Shown: positions 44,376 through 51,831 of the stretch, piece after piece
How positions within the stretch are numbered: the first letter of the stretch is position 1
How the letters are laid out: every line of letters starts with the position of its first letter
Source of the DNA: Sphingomonadales bacterium
GTDB taxonomy: Bacteria; Pseudomonadota; Alphaproteobacteria; Sphingomonadales; Sphingomonadaceae
Length of the DNA: 64,000 bases
Direction: 5' to 3'
Assembly: GCA_017309275.1 (NCBI GenBank)
Contig: JAFKLT010000045.1
Location: forward strand, 18,109-82,108
Notes under the pieces: model-generated
The model's database searches: none
What the model was told of the DNA's origin: nothing
What the model saw: the letters and a program-made list of their open reading frames with translations, nothing else
Made by a program: the position numbers and the translations under genes

Positions 44376-45176
44376 ATGATCCCTACTGGAACGGCCCTGA
44401 TCACGGGCGCCTCGACCGGCCTTGGCGCCGTCTATGCCGACCGCCTAGCCAAGCGCGGGCACGACCTGATCCTCGTCGCGCGCAACGCGGCGCAGATGGA
44501 AGAGCTTGCGGCGAGGCTTCGCGCCGCGACGGGGGTCGCGGTCGACGTGATCGCCGCCGACCTGACGCGGAGCGACGATGTGACGCGCATCGAGCAGCGC
44601 CTGATCGACGATGCGGCGATCACGCTGTTCGTCAACAATGCCGGCATGTCGCTGAACGGGGGAACGCTGGACAACAGCGCCGCCGATATCGAGCGGATCA
44701 TCGCGCTGAACATCACCGCCGCCGCGCGGCTCGCGATCGCGGCGGGCAAGGCGTTCGGGGCGCGCGGCAAGGGCGCGATCGTCAACATCGCCTCGGTCCT
44801 CGCGCTCGCGCCCGAGAGTTTCGAAGGCGTGTATAGCGGGTCGAAGGCGTTTCTGCTGAACCTGAGCCACGCGCTGGCAACGACGGGGCGCGAAAAGGGC
44901 TTTCATGTGCAGGCGGTGCTGCCCGGCGCCACGCGCACCGAAATCTGGGAACGGTCGGGCAAGGATGTCGACGCCTTTCCGGCCGAGATGGTGATGGACG
45001 CTGGCGATCTGGTCGACGCAGCGCTGCTCGGCCTCGACCGCGGCGAAAGCGTCACGATCCCGCCGCTGGCCGACGAGGCGCAGTGGCAGGCGCATGAGGC
45101 GGCGCGGCTGGCGATGGGTCCGAACCTGTCGAAGCGCGACCTCGCGCCGCGCTATCGGACGACCGCGGCGGTTTGA
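44376..45176 (+). CDS. Short-chain dehydrogenase/reductase
   Basis: The 266-aa SDR has NAD(P)-binding TGASTGLGAVYADRL, the NNAGMS motif, catalytic Ser in VNIASVLALAP, and YSGSK containing Tyr and Lys. The end region (PGATRTEIWERSG) is of the type found in DltE-like and oxidative-stress-linked SDRs. The substrate is unknown. AAGGAAGA precedes the ATG. Probable regulation by the divergent HxlR protein is inferred from layout. Confidence 0.88.
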   Translation: MIPTGTALITGASTGLGAVYADRLAKRGHDLILVARNAAQMEELAARLRAATGVAVDVIAADLTRSDDVTRIEQRLIDDAAITLFVNNAGMSLNGGTLDNSAADIERIIALNITAAARLAIAAGKAFGARGKGAIVNIASVLALAPESFEGVYSGSKAFLLNLSHALATTGREKGFHVQAVLPGATRTEIWERSGKDVDAFPAEMVMDAGDLVDAALLGLDRGESVTIPPLADEAQWQAHEAARLAMGPNLSKRDLAPRYRTTAAV

Positions 45177-45192
45177 GCGGGCGGGGCTGTAT

Positions 45193-45219
45193 CCTCCCTG
45201 TCGCGTAGCGATGGGGAGG
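45193..45219. repeat. CCTCCC...GGGAGG dispersed palindrome, copy 2
   Basis: CCTCCCTGTCGCGTAGCGAT followed by GGGGAGG. Its reverse complement matches the copy at 47011-47037 with one difference. It lies between the SDR and TetR genes. Confidence 0.7.
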
Positions 45220-45297
45220 ATCTGGCAAGTGCGCCTTTCGTCGATGGCATGCGAGCCCAGCTTGCCCAAGCCTGCCCGCATGGCCTATCGCGCTGGC

Positions 45298-45891
45298 ATG
45301 GGGACGAAGAAGAGCATTGGCGGACCGGGAACGCGCGACAAGTTGATCGAGGCTGCATTTCGTGTCGTCGCGCGCGACGGGCTGGCCGATGCCAACGTCA
45401 AGTCGATCGCGGCCGAGGCGGGGGTGAATCCGGGGCTGCTCCATTATCATTTCGCGACCAAGGATGCGCTGCTCGAAGCGGCGATCGAAAGCGCCTCGGC
45501 GCGCTATATGGCACAGATCGACGCGCTGATCGCCGCGACGCCGCGCGCGGGGCTGTTCGATGCCTATGTCGCCTTTGCCGCCGCCACGCTCGATGCCAAT
45601 CGCGATCTTTTCCGGGTGCGGCTGGCGCTGGGCGCGCGCGCGATGAACGATGCGCGGCTGGCCGAGCGGCTGGAGGTCGGCAATGCCGCGGTGCGCAGCC
45701 GGCTGGCGATGGTCTTTGCCGCGGGGGCGGGGCGGAGCGAGGTCGACGACCGCGACCGGCTGCGCGCGCGCATGACCAAGGCGGCCTTCGAGGGGCTGAT
45801 GCTGTCATGGCTGACCCAGCCCGATTTTCCGATGCGCGAGGCGCTGACCGAATGGGCGGTCGGGCTGCGCGCGGGACTTGGCGAAGGCTGA
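45298..45891 (+). CDS. TetR-family transcriptional regulator
   Basis: The 197-aa regulator has an N-terminal helix-turn-helix: TRDKLIEAAFRVVARDGLAD, NVKSIAAEAGVNPGLLHYHF and ATKDALLEAAI. A helical ligand domain with no obvious similarity follows. Start at 45298 is one of several in-frame ATGs (45244, 45280); none has a clear ribosome binding site, and the HTH begins 15 residues after the chosen one. The SDR gene 138 nt downstream has a palindrome at its promoter and is a likely target. Confidence 0.82.
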   Translation: MGTKKSIGGPGTRDKLIEAAFRVVARDGLADANVKSIAAEAGVNPGLLHYHFATKDALLEAAIESASARYMAQIDALIAATPRAGLFDAYVAFAAATLDANRDLFRVRLALGARAMNDARLAERLEVGNAAVRSRLAMVFAAGAGRSEVDDRDRLRARMTKAAFEGLMLSWLTQPDFPMREALTEWAVGLRAGLGEG

Positions 45892-45993
45892 CCTCCCGCC
45901 CGTCGGGCGATGTCCACGCGATCGAGGTTCGGGCGCCGCGGCTTTTGCCGGGCGCGCGCAAAGCATGTTGAACATCGGCCGCGCCGTTGCTAT

Positions 45994-46015
45994 TTGGTTG
46001 GTCAACCAACCAAAA
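45994..46015. promoter_or_regulatory. Palindromic operator before the second SDR gene
   Basis: TTTGGTTGG (45994-46002) and CCAACCAAA (46007-46015) are perfect arms around TCAA, 14 bp upstream of the start at 46030. GG(T)TGGTCAACCAACC-like sites are typical for TetR proteins. The TetR gene directly upstream is the best candidate to bind it. Confidence 0.65.
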
Positions 46016-46029
46016 GAGGATCGTAGGCG

Positions 46030-46899
46030 ATGCATATAGTGATGACAGGCGCGACGTCGGGTTTCGGGGCCAATGCGGCGGAGCGACTGGCGGCGGCGGG
46101 GCATCGCCTGACCATCGGGGCGCGGCGTCCCGAGGCGGTCGAGGCGAGCTGGCGTGCCGAAGCGCTGCCGCTCGACCTCGACGATTTCGCAGCGGTCGAC
46201 CGCTTCGCCGAAGCGGTGGCAAAGGGGCCGGCGATCGATGCGCTGGTATTGAACGCGGGGCTGCAGACCGCGAAGCTGGAGACGGGGGCCGAAGGTTTCG
46301 AGCGGACCTTTGCGGTCAATCAGCTCGCGCATTTCCGGCTGCTCCACCGCCTGCTGCCGCAATTGGCGCCCGGCGCGCGCGTGATCCTGACGGGCAGCGG
46401 CACGCACGATCCCGAGGAAAAGACCCTCGTCACGCCGCCCGCACACGCCAATGCCGAGTGGCTGGCCTTTCCCGCTCGCGACCCGACGCTGCCGAAAAAG
46501 GATCAGGCGCAGGCGTTCCGCGCCTATAGCTCGTCGAAGCTCGCCAATATCATGACTACGCGCGAACTGGCGCGCCGCCGCCCCGATCTGGCCGCGATGA
46601 GCTTTGACCCCGGCTATGTGCCGTGGACCGGGCTGGCGCGCGCGAGCGGCAAGATCCTGTCGTCGCTGGTCAGCCTGATCCTGCCGCTGACGATGAAGCG
46701 CGACCGGAAAAGCACGATCGCGCTGTCCGGCGAATATCTCGCGGCGCTGGCGGCGGCGCCGGCCTATGCCGAGGCGCATGGCGATTACTGGGCGGTGCGC
46801 AACCCGGCGCTGGTGCGGCTGGACCCGTCGGCGCTGGCGCGCGACGATGCGGCATGCGCGAAGCTGTGGGACGATTGTGAGGGGTTGCTGGGGCTCTAG
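46030..46899 (+). CDS. SDR-family oxidoreductase, protochlorophyllide-reductase-like
   Basis: The 289-aa product has MHIVMTGATSGFGANAAERL (cofactor loop), VLNAGLQTAK in the NNAG position, ILTGSGTHDPEE with the Ser, and AYSSSKLANIM with Tyr and Lys. FDPGYVPWTGLAR follows. The layout with an Asp-Pro-Gly-Tyr-x-Pro stretch resembles the protochlorophyllide-reductase/retinol-dehydrogenase-like subgroup. The substrate is unknown. AAGAGGA lies upstream. It is probably controlled by the TetR protein encoded upstream. Confidence 0.87.
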   Translation: MHIVMTGATSGFGANAAERLAAAGHRLTIGARRPEAVEASWRAEALPLDLDDFAAVDRFAEAVAKGPAIDALVLNAGLQTAKLETGAEGFERTFAVNQLAHFRLLHRLLPQLAPGARVILTGSGTHDPEEKTLVTPPAHANAEWLAFPARDPTLPKKDQAQAFRAYSSSKLANIMTTRELARRRPDLAAMSFDPGYVPWTGLARASGKILSSLVSLILPLTMKRDRKSTIALSGEYLAALAAAPAYAEAHGDYWAVRNPALVRLDPSALARDDAACAKLWDDCEGLLGL

Positions 46900-46906
46900 G
46901 CCTGAT

Positions 46907-47037
46907 CCTCCCTGCGGCGTAGCCGTGGGGAGGGGGCCGTCCGCAGAGCGGATGGTGGAGGGGCGACGACGTCGCGCCGTTGGCCCCTCCGTCAGCGCTT
47001 CGCGCTGCCACCTCCCCATCGCTGCGCGACAGGGAGG
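46907..47037. repeat. Paired CCTCCC...GGGAGG palindromes, copies 3 and 4
   Basis: Copy 3 (46907-46933) starts CCTCCCTGCGGCGTAGCCGT. Copy 4 (47011-47037) is in opposite orientation (CCTCCCCATCGCTGCGCGAC). Between them GGAGGGGC at 46956 and GCCCCTCC at 46983 can also pair, so the block folds as a branched hairpin. The layout resembles bacterial BIME arrays. No gene is seen in 46900-47184. Confidence 0.7.
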
Positions 47038-47059
47038 ACTCTTAACTCGTCATCTACCT

Positions 47060-47132
47060 CGTCATCCCGGACTTGATCCGGGATCCATAGCCGCGCCGTC
47101 GTTGTGGATCCCGGATCAAGTCCGGGATGACG
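47060..47132. repeat. Perfect 28-bp inverted repeat (REP/BIME-like)
   Basis: Left arm 47060-47087 and right arm 47105-47132 are exact reverse complements over 28 bp with a 17-nt loop. Each arm contains its own small palindrome, CCCGGA-CTTGA-TCCGGG. Degenerate copies are seen at 28035-28129 and near 49786. It separates the SDR gene from the 86-aa gene. Confidence 0.85.
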
Positions 47133-47184
47133 ATAATGGAGAGGCTCGATTGCCCGAAGCTTTGCTCAATGGCACACTGGCCGA

Positions 47185-47445
47185 ATGACCGGAAAGACTC
47201 CCATCAGATTCGCTGTGAAGCCTGAGAATGAGGCAGAAGCTGTGGCTTATGTCCGCGAGCGGGGATATGATCCAGCCAAGGTCGAACGGGATGACCACGG
47301 CTTTGTTTGCCTGATATTTCCTCCGCTATCGGACGCCGAATGCGGGAAATTGGCTAAGGCGCTTCCAGTCCATTTGAGCGCGAAGATCGGCTTCGTGATG
47401 CAAGGTGGCCCGCCCTTCACCCCGCTCGACGGGAAGCTAAACTAA
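47185..47445 (+). CDS. 86-aa hypothetical protein
   Basis: ATG at 47185, stop at 47443. It begins MTGKTPIRFAVKPENEAEAV and continues through YVRERGYDPAKVERDDHGFV to a Pro-rich end. It looks like a small soluble alpha/beta protein with no membrane helix or motif. Base composition is visibly lower in GC than its neighbours and codon use is less biased. It sits directly after the 28-bp inverted repeat, so a later arrival is possible. Function unknown. Confidence 0.6.
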   Translation: MTGKTPIRFAVKPENEAEAVAYVRERGYDPAKVERDDHGFVCLIFPPLSDAECGKLAKALPVHLSAKIGFVMQGGPPFTPLDGKLN

Positions 47446-47460
47446 CTGGCCGGGAAGTCC

Positions 47461-48234
47461 TCAAGCATTCCGCGCCATCAGTCCGCCGTCGACAGGGATC
47501 ACCGCGCCGGTGATGTAGCTTGCGGCGGGCAGGACTAGGCTGAGGGTCACATGCGCGACCTCTTCGGGTTCGCCATAGCGGCGGAGCGCGGTGCGGCGGC
47601 GGGCGAAGATCGCCTTGTCCTCATCGGGCACCTTGTCGGTCATGCCGGTGCGGATCGGGCCGGGGCAGATGCAGTTGACGGTGATGCCCTCCTTGCCGAG
47701 GTCGACCGCGAGGCCGCGCGTCAGGCCGGTGACGCCGGTCTTGGCGGCGACGTAGGGCGTGTCGCCGGGGGTCGCGCCCAGGCCCTCGGTCGAGGCGATG
47801 TTGACGATACGCGCGGCGTCGCTCTTGCGAAGCCAGGGCAGGGCGGCGCGGACCATGCGTTGATGCGCGGTCAGCATCACCGCGATCGCGCGGTGCCAGA
47901 TCGCCTCATATTCGTCTTCCGCGTCGAGCGGGGCGAAGCTGGAGACGCCGGCGTTGTTGATCAGGATGTCGATGCCGCCGAAATGTGCCGCGATGTCGGC
48001 GACCACCCGCTTGATCGCCTCTCCATCGGCGACGTCGAGCGCGAAGGCTTTGGCGTTCGCCCCGGCCTCGGCGGCGACGGCTTCGCAGGCGGCAAGGTCG
48101 AGGTCGGTGACCGCGACCTTCGCGCCTTCGCCGGCCAGCAGCAGCGCGGTCGCGCGGCCCATGCCGCTCGCCGCGCCGGTGACGATCGCGACGCGGCCCG
48201 CGACCGAGCGCGACAGGGCCGGCGACCCGCTCAA
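47461..48234 (-). CDS. SDR-family dehydrogenase (FabG-like)
   Basis: The 257-aa product has VAGRVAIVTGAASGMGRATA, ILINNAGVSSF, VNIASTEGLGA with the Ser, TPYVAAKTGVTGLTRGLAVD with Tyr and Lys, and a C-terminal ITGAVIPVDGGLMARNA. It is complete. There is no ATG near the start of homology. TTG at 48234 overlaps the amn stop (TTGA) and is the probable start. Coupling to AMP nucleosidase is curious but may be only positional. Substrate unknown. Confidence 0.85.
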   Translation of the reverse strand: MSGSPALSRSVAGRVAIVTGAASGMGRATALLLAGEGAKVAVTDLDLAACEAVAAEAGANAKAFALDVADGEAIKRVVADIAAHFGGIDILINNAGVSSFAPLDAEDEYEAIWHRAIAVMLTAHQRMVRAALPWLRKSDAARIVNIASTEGLGATPGDTPYVAAKTGVTGLTRGLAVDLGKEGITVNCICPGPIRTGMTDKVPDEDKAIFARRRTALRRYGEPEEVAHVTLSLVLPAASYITGAVIPVDGGLMARNA

Positions 48235-49718
48235 CGGAAAGGCGGTTCGTTGAACGCGCGCAGCTTGCGGCTGTGCAGCTTGGCGCCCTCGTCGCGCATC
48301 GTCTCGCACGCGCGGATGCCGATCTGGAGATGCGCGGCGATCGCCTCTTCGTAGAAGCGGTTCGCCTGTCCGGGCAGCTTGAGTTCGCCGTGGAGCGGCT
48401 TGTCGCTGACGCAGAGCAAGGTGCCGTAGGGGACGCGGAAGCGATAGCCCTGCGCGGCGATGGTCGCCGATTCCATGTCGATGCCGATCGCGCGCGACTG
48501 CGAGAAGCGCAGCGCGCTGTCGGTGTAGCGCAATTCCCAATTGCGATCGTCGGTGGTGACGACGGTGCCGGTGCGCATCCGCTTTTTCAGGTCGGCGCCG
48601 CTGGTGCCCGAGACGGCCTCGGCGGCGGTCGCGAGCGCGACCTGCACCTCGGCGATCGGCGGGATCGGGATTTCGACCGGCAGCACCGCGTCGAGGATAT
48701 GATCGTCGCGCAGATAGGCGTGCGCGAGGACGTAGTCGCCGATGCGCTGGCTGGGGCGAAGGCCGCCGCAATGGCCGATCATCAGCCACGCCTCGGGCCG
48801 CAATACCGCGAGATGGTCGCAGATCGTCTTGGCGTTCGACGGGCCGACGCCGATGTTGACCAGCGTGATGCCGCCGCCGTCGGGCGCGATCAGGTGATAG
48901 GCGGGCATCTGATGCCGCCGCCAAGCGCTGTCGGCGACGAGCGCGCTGGCGTTGACGCCCGGCTGGTCCACATACAGCCCCGCGGCGCCGGCGAGCGCGG
49001 TGTAGCGACCCTGCCCGACCTGCGCGCCCGCCCAGGCGACGAATTCGTCGACATAGCGGTGGTAGTTGGTGAACAGGATATAGCGCTGGAAATGTTCGGG
49101 CGCGGTGCCGGTATAGTGGCGGAGGCGCGCGAGCGAGAAGTCGGTGCGCAGCGCGTCGAACAGCGCGAGCGGCTGCGCGGCGGCGGGATCGGCACCGAAC
49201 AGGCCGTCGGCCAGCTCGTCGCCGATGTCGGCCAGCTCGGTCGTCGGAAAATGCCGCGCGAGTTCGAGCGGCGTGACCCCACCCATGTCCGACCCGTCGC
49301 TGGCGTCGAGCACATAGGGGAAGGGAATCTGCTGGCCCGTCCGCGTCACCTCCAGCGTCAGGTCGTAATGGCGCGCGAGGAGGGTGAGCTGGTCGCGGAG
49401 ATAGTCGGCGAAAAGGTCGGGGCGCGTCACCGTGGTGACGAATTCGCCCGCGCGCTCGAAGCGGCCGAAGGACAGGTTATGGCCTTTTTGTCCCTCGCGC
49501 TGCTCGCCCGTCGTGGTCAGGCGGATCGCCGGATAGTCGAACAGCCCCGTCGCGGCGGCGTCGGCCGGCGGCAGGGTGCGATCGTGCACATAGGCGGCGA
49601 TGGCGGATTTGAGGTTGGCGACCGAAGTGCGGAAGCGGTCCTGCAGTTCGGTGATGATCCCTTCAACGAGAGCGGTGGGATCGGCGATGTTCTGATCGTT
49701 CGATGCGTCTGATGTCAT
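48231..49718 (-). CDS. amn: AMP nucleosidase
   Basis: Hydrolyses AMP to adenine and ribose 5-phosphate. The 495-aa product matches the bacterial Amn length (E. coli 484). The N-terminal Amn-specific domain (about 20-200) is followed by a nucleoside-phosphorylase-like domain with LVNIGVGPSNAKTICDHLAV, LMIGHCGGLRP, RNWELRYTDS and AIGIDMESATIAAQGYRFRV. Start at 49718 begins MTSDASNDQN; upstream codons are not homologous. It is followed by the SDR gene with a 4-nt overlap. Confidence 0.92.
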   Translation of the reverse strand: MTSDASNDQNIADPTALVEGIITELQDRFRTSVANLKSAIAAYVHDRTLPPADAAATGLFDYPAIRLTTTGEQREGQKGHNLSFGRFERAGEFVTTVTRPDLFADYLRDQLTLLARHYDLTLEVTRTGQQIPFPYVLDASDGSDMGGVTPLELARHFPTTELADIGDELADGLFGADPAAAQPLALFDALRTDFSLARLRHYTGTAPEHFQRYILFTNYHRYVDEFVAWAGAQVGQGRYTALAGAAGLYVDQPGVNASALVADSAWRRHQMPAYHLIAPDGGGITLVNIGVGPSNAKTICDHLAVLRPEAWLMIGHCGGLRPSQRIGDYVLAHAYLRDDHILDAVLPVEIPIPPIAEVQVALATAAEAVSGTSGADLKKRMRTGTVVTTDDRNWELRYTDSALRFSQSRAIGIDMESATIAAQGYRFRVPYGTLLCVSDKPLHGELKLPGQANRFYEEAIAAHLQIGIRACETMRDEGAKLHSRKLRAFNEPPFR

Positions 49719-49812
49719 CAGGGCGCTGTTGCACGAAAATGTGACAAAAGGGAAGGGGGCGGACCCGCGGCCTTTTCCACTCGGCATCCCGGATCGGGTC
49801 CGGGGTGGCGAA

Positions 49813-49853
49813 GAACGGAGGGGAAGCGCGCCATCGCGCCACCCCTCCCGTTC
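49813..49853 (-). terminator. Probable terminator of the peroxiredoxin gene
   Basis: GAACGG-AGGGG (49813-49823) and CCCCT-CCCGTTC (49842-49853) form a long stem with a bulge. An inner GGCGCG/CGCGCC pairing sits in the loop. On the minus strand it is followed by TTCTTCG, a weak T-run. It begins 2 nt beyond the stop codon. Confidence 0.55.
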
Positions 49854-49854
49854 C

Positions 49855-50337
49855 TTAAAGCTGTTCGAGCATGTGGTCGGCGCTCGACACCTTGAACTCG
49901 CCGGGCGCCTCGACATTGAGCTGTTCGACGACGCCGTCGTTGACGATCATCGAGAAGCGCTGGCCGCGCTTGCCCATGCCGAAGGCGGTGCCGTCCATCG
50001 TCAGGCCGACCGCGTCGGCGAAGGCGCCGTTGCCGTCGGCGAGCATCGTCACGCTGCCGCCGGCGTTCGCGCTCTTGCCCCAGGCGCCCATCACGAACGC
50101 GTCATTGACCGCGGTGCAGACGATTTCGTCGACGCCCTTCGCCTTCAGCTCTTCGGCCTTTTCGACGAAACCCGGCAGATGCTTGGCCGAGCAGGTCGGG
50201 GTGAAGGCGCCGGGAACCGAGAAGAGCGCGACCTTGCGGCCCTTGAAATAATCGGCGGTGTTCACCTGTTCGGGGCCGTTTTCGGTGACCTTCACGAAGG
50301 TCGATTCGGGAAGCTTGTCGCCGGTCTGGATCGTCAT
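49855..50337 (-). CDS. Peroxiredoxin (Prx5/AhpC-TSA family)
   Basis: The 160-aa thiol peroxidase reduces H2O2 and organic peroxides. The peroxidatic Cys49 is in VPGAFTPTCSAKHLPGF, the hallmark of the Prx5 subfamily. There is no clear second conserved Cys, so it may use glutathione/glutaredoxin directly. Start at 50337 has AAAGGATG upstream; a longer frame is non-homologous. Cytoplasmic, monocistronic. Confidence 0.92.
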   Translation of the reverse strand: MTIQTGDKLPESTFVKVTENGPEQVNTADYFKGRKVALFSVPGAFTPTCSAKHLPGFVEKAEELKAKGVDEIVCTAVNDAFVMGAWGKSANAGGSVTMLADGNGAFADAVGLTMDGTAFGMGKRGQRFSMIVNDGVVEQLNVEAPGEFKVSSADHMLEQL

Positions 50338-50480
50338 TGAGGCATCCTTTCGCTCGAGGGGATTTTCGTCGGACGCGACATTGGGGCGCAAGGCCCCCAA
50401 GTCAAGGCGTGGAACGGCGCGCGTGTCGATTCCGCGAATAGGCGCTGGACCCTTTTGACCCTGCGCGGCATTGTGGAGTC

Positions 50481-51044
50481 ATGGAGACTGCGCCTACCTG
50501 GTTCACCGGCCAGCTTTTGCTCGCATTGCCGGGCATCGGCGATCCCCGCTTCGAGCATGCGGTGATCGCGATGATCAGCCACGACGAGGAGGGCGCGATG
50601 GGGATCGGCATCGCCGATCCGATCGACGGCATGACCGTGGGCGCGGTGCTCGACCAGCTGGACATCGACCATGACGAGCCGCTGGAGCAGCCTGTATTCC
50701 TGGGCGGGCCGGTCGAACAGACGCGCGGCTTCGTGATCCACAGCCGCGATTGGGGCGGCGAAGGCGCGGTGCAGGTCGCCGACCGCTGGATGGTGTCGAG
50801 CTCGCACGACATATTGCGCGCGATCGGCGAGGGGCGGGGCCCTGCACACTGGATGGTCGCGCTCGGCTATGCCGGTTGGTCGCCGGGGCAGCTCGAAGAG
50901 GAAATGGTGCGCCATGGCTGGCACGTCACGCCGGGCAGCGATGCCCTGATATTCGAAACGCCGCCCACCAGTCGTTGGCAGGCGGCGTTCGCGGAGGCGG
51001 GAGTGGACGCCCGCCTGCTGACCACGAAGGGCGGCGAGGCCTAG
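50481..51044 (+). CDS. YqgE/AlgH-family protein
   Basis: The 187-aa member of the UPF0301 (DUF179) family starts TWFTGQLLLALPGIGDPRFE and has VFLGGPVEQTRGFVIHS and WMVALGYAGWSPGQLEEEM. Complete. The biochemical role is not established in the family. Its stop codon overlaps the stop of the convergent TPR gene by 4 nt, so little room is left for terminators. Confidence 0.92.
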   Translation: METAPTWFTGQLLLALPGIGDPRFEHAVIAMISHDEEGAMGIGIADPIDGMTVGAVLDQLDIDHDEPLEQPVFLGGPVEQTRGFVIHSRDWGGEGAVQVADRWMVSSSHDILRAIGEGRGPAHWMVALGYAGWSPGQLEEEMVRHGWHVTPGSDALIFETPPTSRWQAAFAEAGVDARLLTTKGGEA

Positions 51045-51436
51045 CGCGCGAGCGCGAGGAGCGGCTTGCCCCGGTCGAGATTGGCGAGCGCGGTGCGCGC
51101 GGCCCAGCGCGAATCCATGTAGGTGCCGTTCGCAAGTTCAACGTCGTAACGGATCGAGCTGGTGATCGCGGCCTTGTACGCCGTCTGCGCGTCGGCGGTC
51201 TTGCCGAGGCGGGCATAGGCCGTGCCGAGGTTGATCAGCCGCGACGGATCGTCGCGATCGAGCGTGCTGTGCGTCAGCTTGTCGACCGCGGCCTCGTTCC
51301 GGCCGGCCTTCAGCTCTTCATAGGCGACCGAAAGCGGCGTCGAATCACTTTCCTCCGCGCCGTTCACGACGATCGATTGCGCCGCGGCAGGGGTCGCGAA
51401 AGCCAGTGCGACGAGCGGAAGCAGAATTTTTTTCAT
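51041..51436 (-). CDS. Small periplasmic TPR-like protein
   Basis: The 131-aa product has a signal peptide MKKILLPLVALAFATPAAAQ (cleavage after residue 20). A short helical-repeat domain contains SVAYEELKAGRNEAAVDKLT and RLINLGTAYARLGKTADAQT, the TPR pattern of about two units. A protein-binding role in the periplasm is inferred. A ribosome binding site GAGAGATGA-like stretch precedes the ATG. It is divergent from ahcY with 395 nt between starts. Confidence 0.78.
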   Translation of the reverse strand: MKKILLPLVALAFATPAAAQSIVVNGAEESDSTPLSVAYEELKAGRNEAAVDKLTHSTLDRDDPSRLINLGTAYARLGKTADAQTAYKAAITSSIRYDVELANGTYMDSRWAARTALANLDRGKPLLALAR

Positions 51437-51506
51437 CTCTCGTATCTCCCCGAAAACTTTAGCCGATTTTCTCGCTGACCCTTGGAAAAGTCAATATTTC
51501 GGGGGC

Positions 51507-51528
51507 TTTGTAACACTGGTGTCACAAA
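51507..51528. promoter_or_regulatory. Inverted repeat upstream of the TPR gene
   Basis: TTTGTAACAC (51507-51516) and GTGTCACAAA (51519-51528) form arms with one mismatch around TG, about 70 bp upstream of the TPR gene. Similar TGTCACA words recur at 51596-51602 and upstream of the TonB receptor. It could be a regulator site. The stretch 51437-51831 otherwise holds no gene; only this and the palindrome at 51723 stand out. Confidence 0.45.
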
Positions 51529-51722
51529 GACAAATTAGGCTATTCGCTAGGGCGCATTATAAGTCAGGATTTTCATAATCTTGGCGTTCGCGACTCTTTG
51601 TCACACAGCCGAAGCCCCGGCTGTAACAATTGCGCCTGCCCAAAATTTATTTTCGGCCACCCCTGCTTTCCGGCCGCTGAGTCGTGCCGAAATCGCGGCT
51701 GCGCGCCGACCCGGTCTTGAAG

Positions 51723-51742
51723 ATATAAAGAAAACTTTATAT
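51723..51742. promoter_or_regulatory. SahR/ArsR-type operator upstream of ahcY
   Basis: ATATAAAG (51723-51730), AAAA and CTTTATAT (51735-51742) form a 20-bp palindrome, 90 bp upstream of ahcY, in an otherwise GC-rich region. AT-rich palindromes of this kind are the known binding sites of ArsR-family methionine-cycle regulators (SahR type) in proteobacteria. No such regulator is encoded next to it; the match is from memory of the motif, not a search. Confidence 0.55.
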
Positions 51743-51831
51743 TTGATCGCGGGCGCGCTTTCGGCTAGGGCGCGCAACATAATTTCGTGGCCGCTCGCCT
51801 GCGGTCGTACTCGCCAGACTGGAGAAAAACC

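Noticed and set aside
51437-51831. SAH riboswitch in the ahcY leader
   Set aside because: The leader is long enough, but I could not find the conserved core of known SAH or SAM aptamers. The visible signal is a protein-type palindrome. A covariance-model search would settle it.
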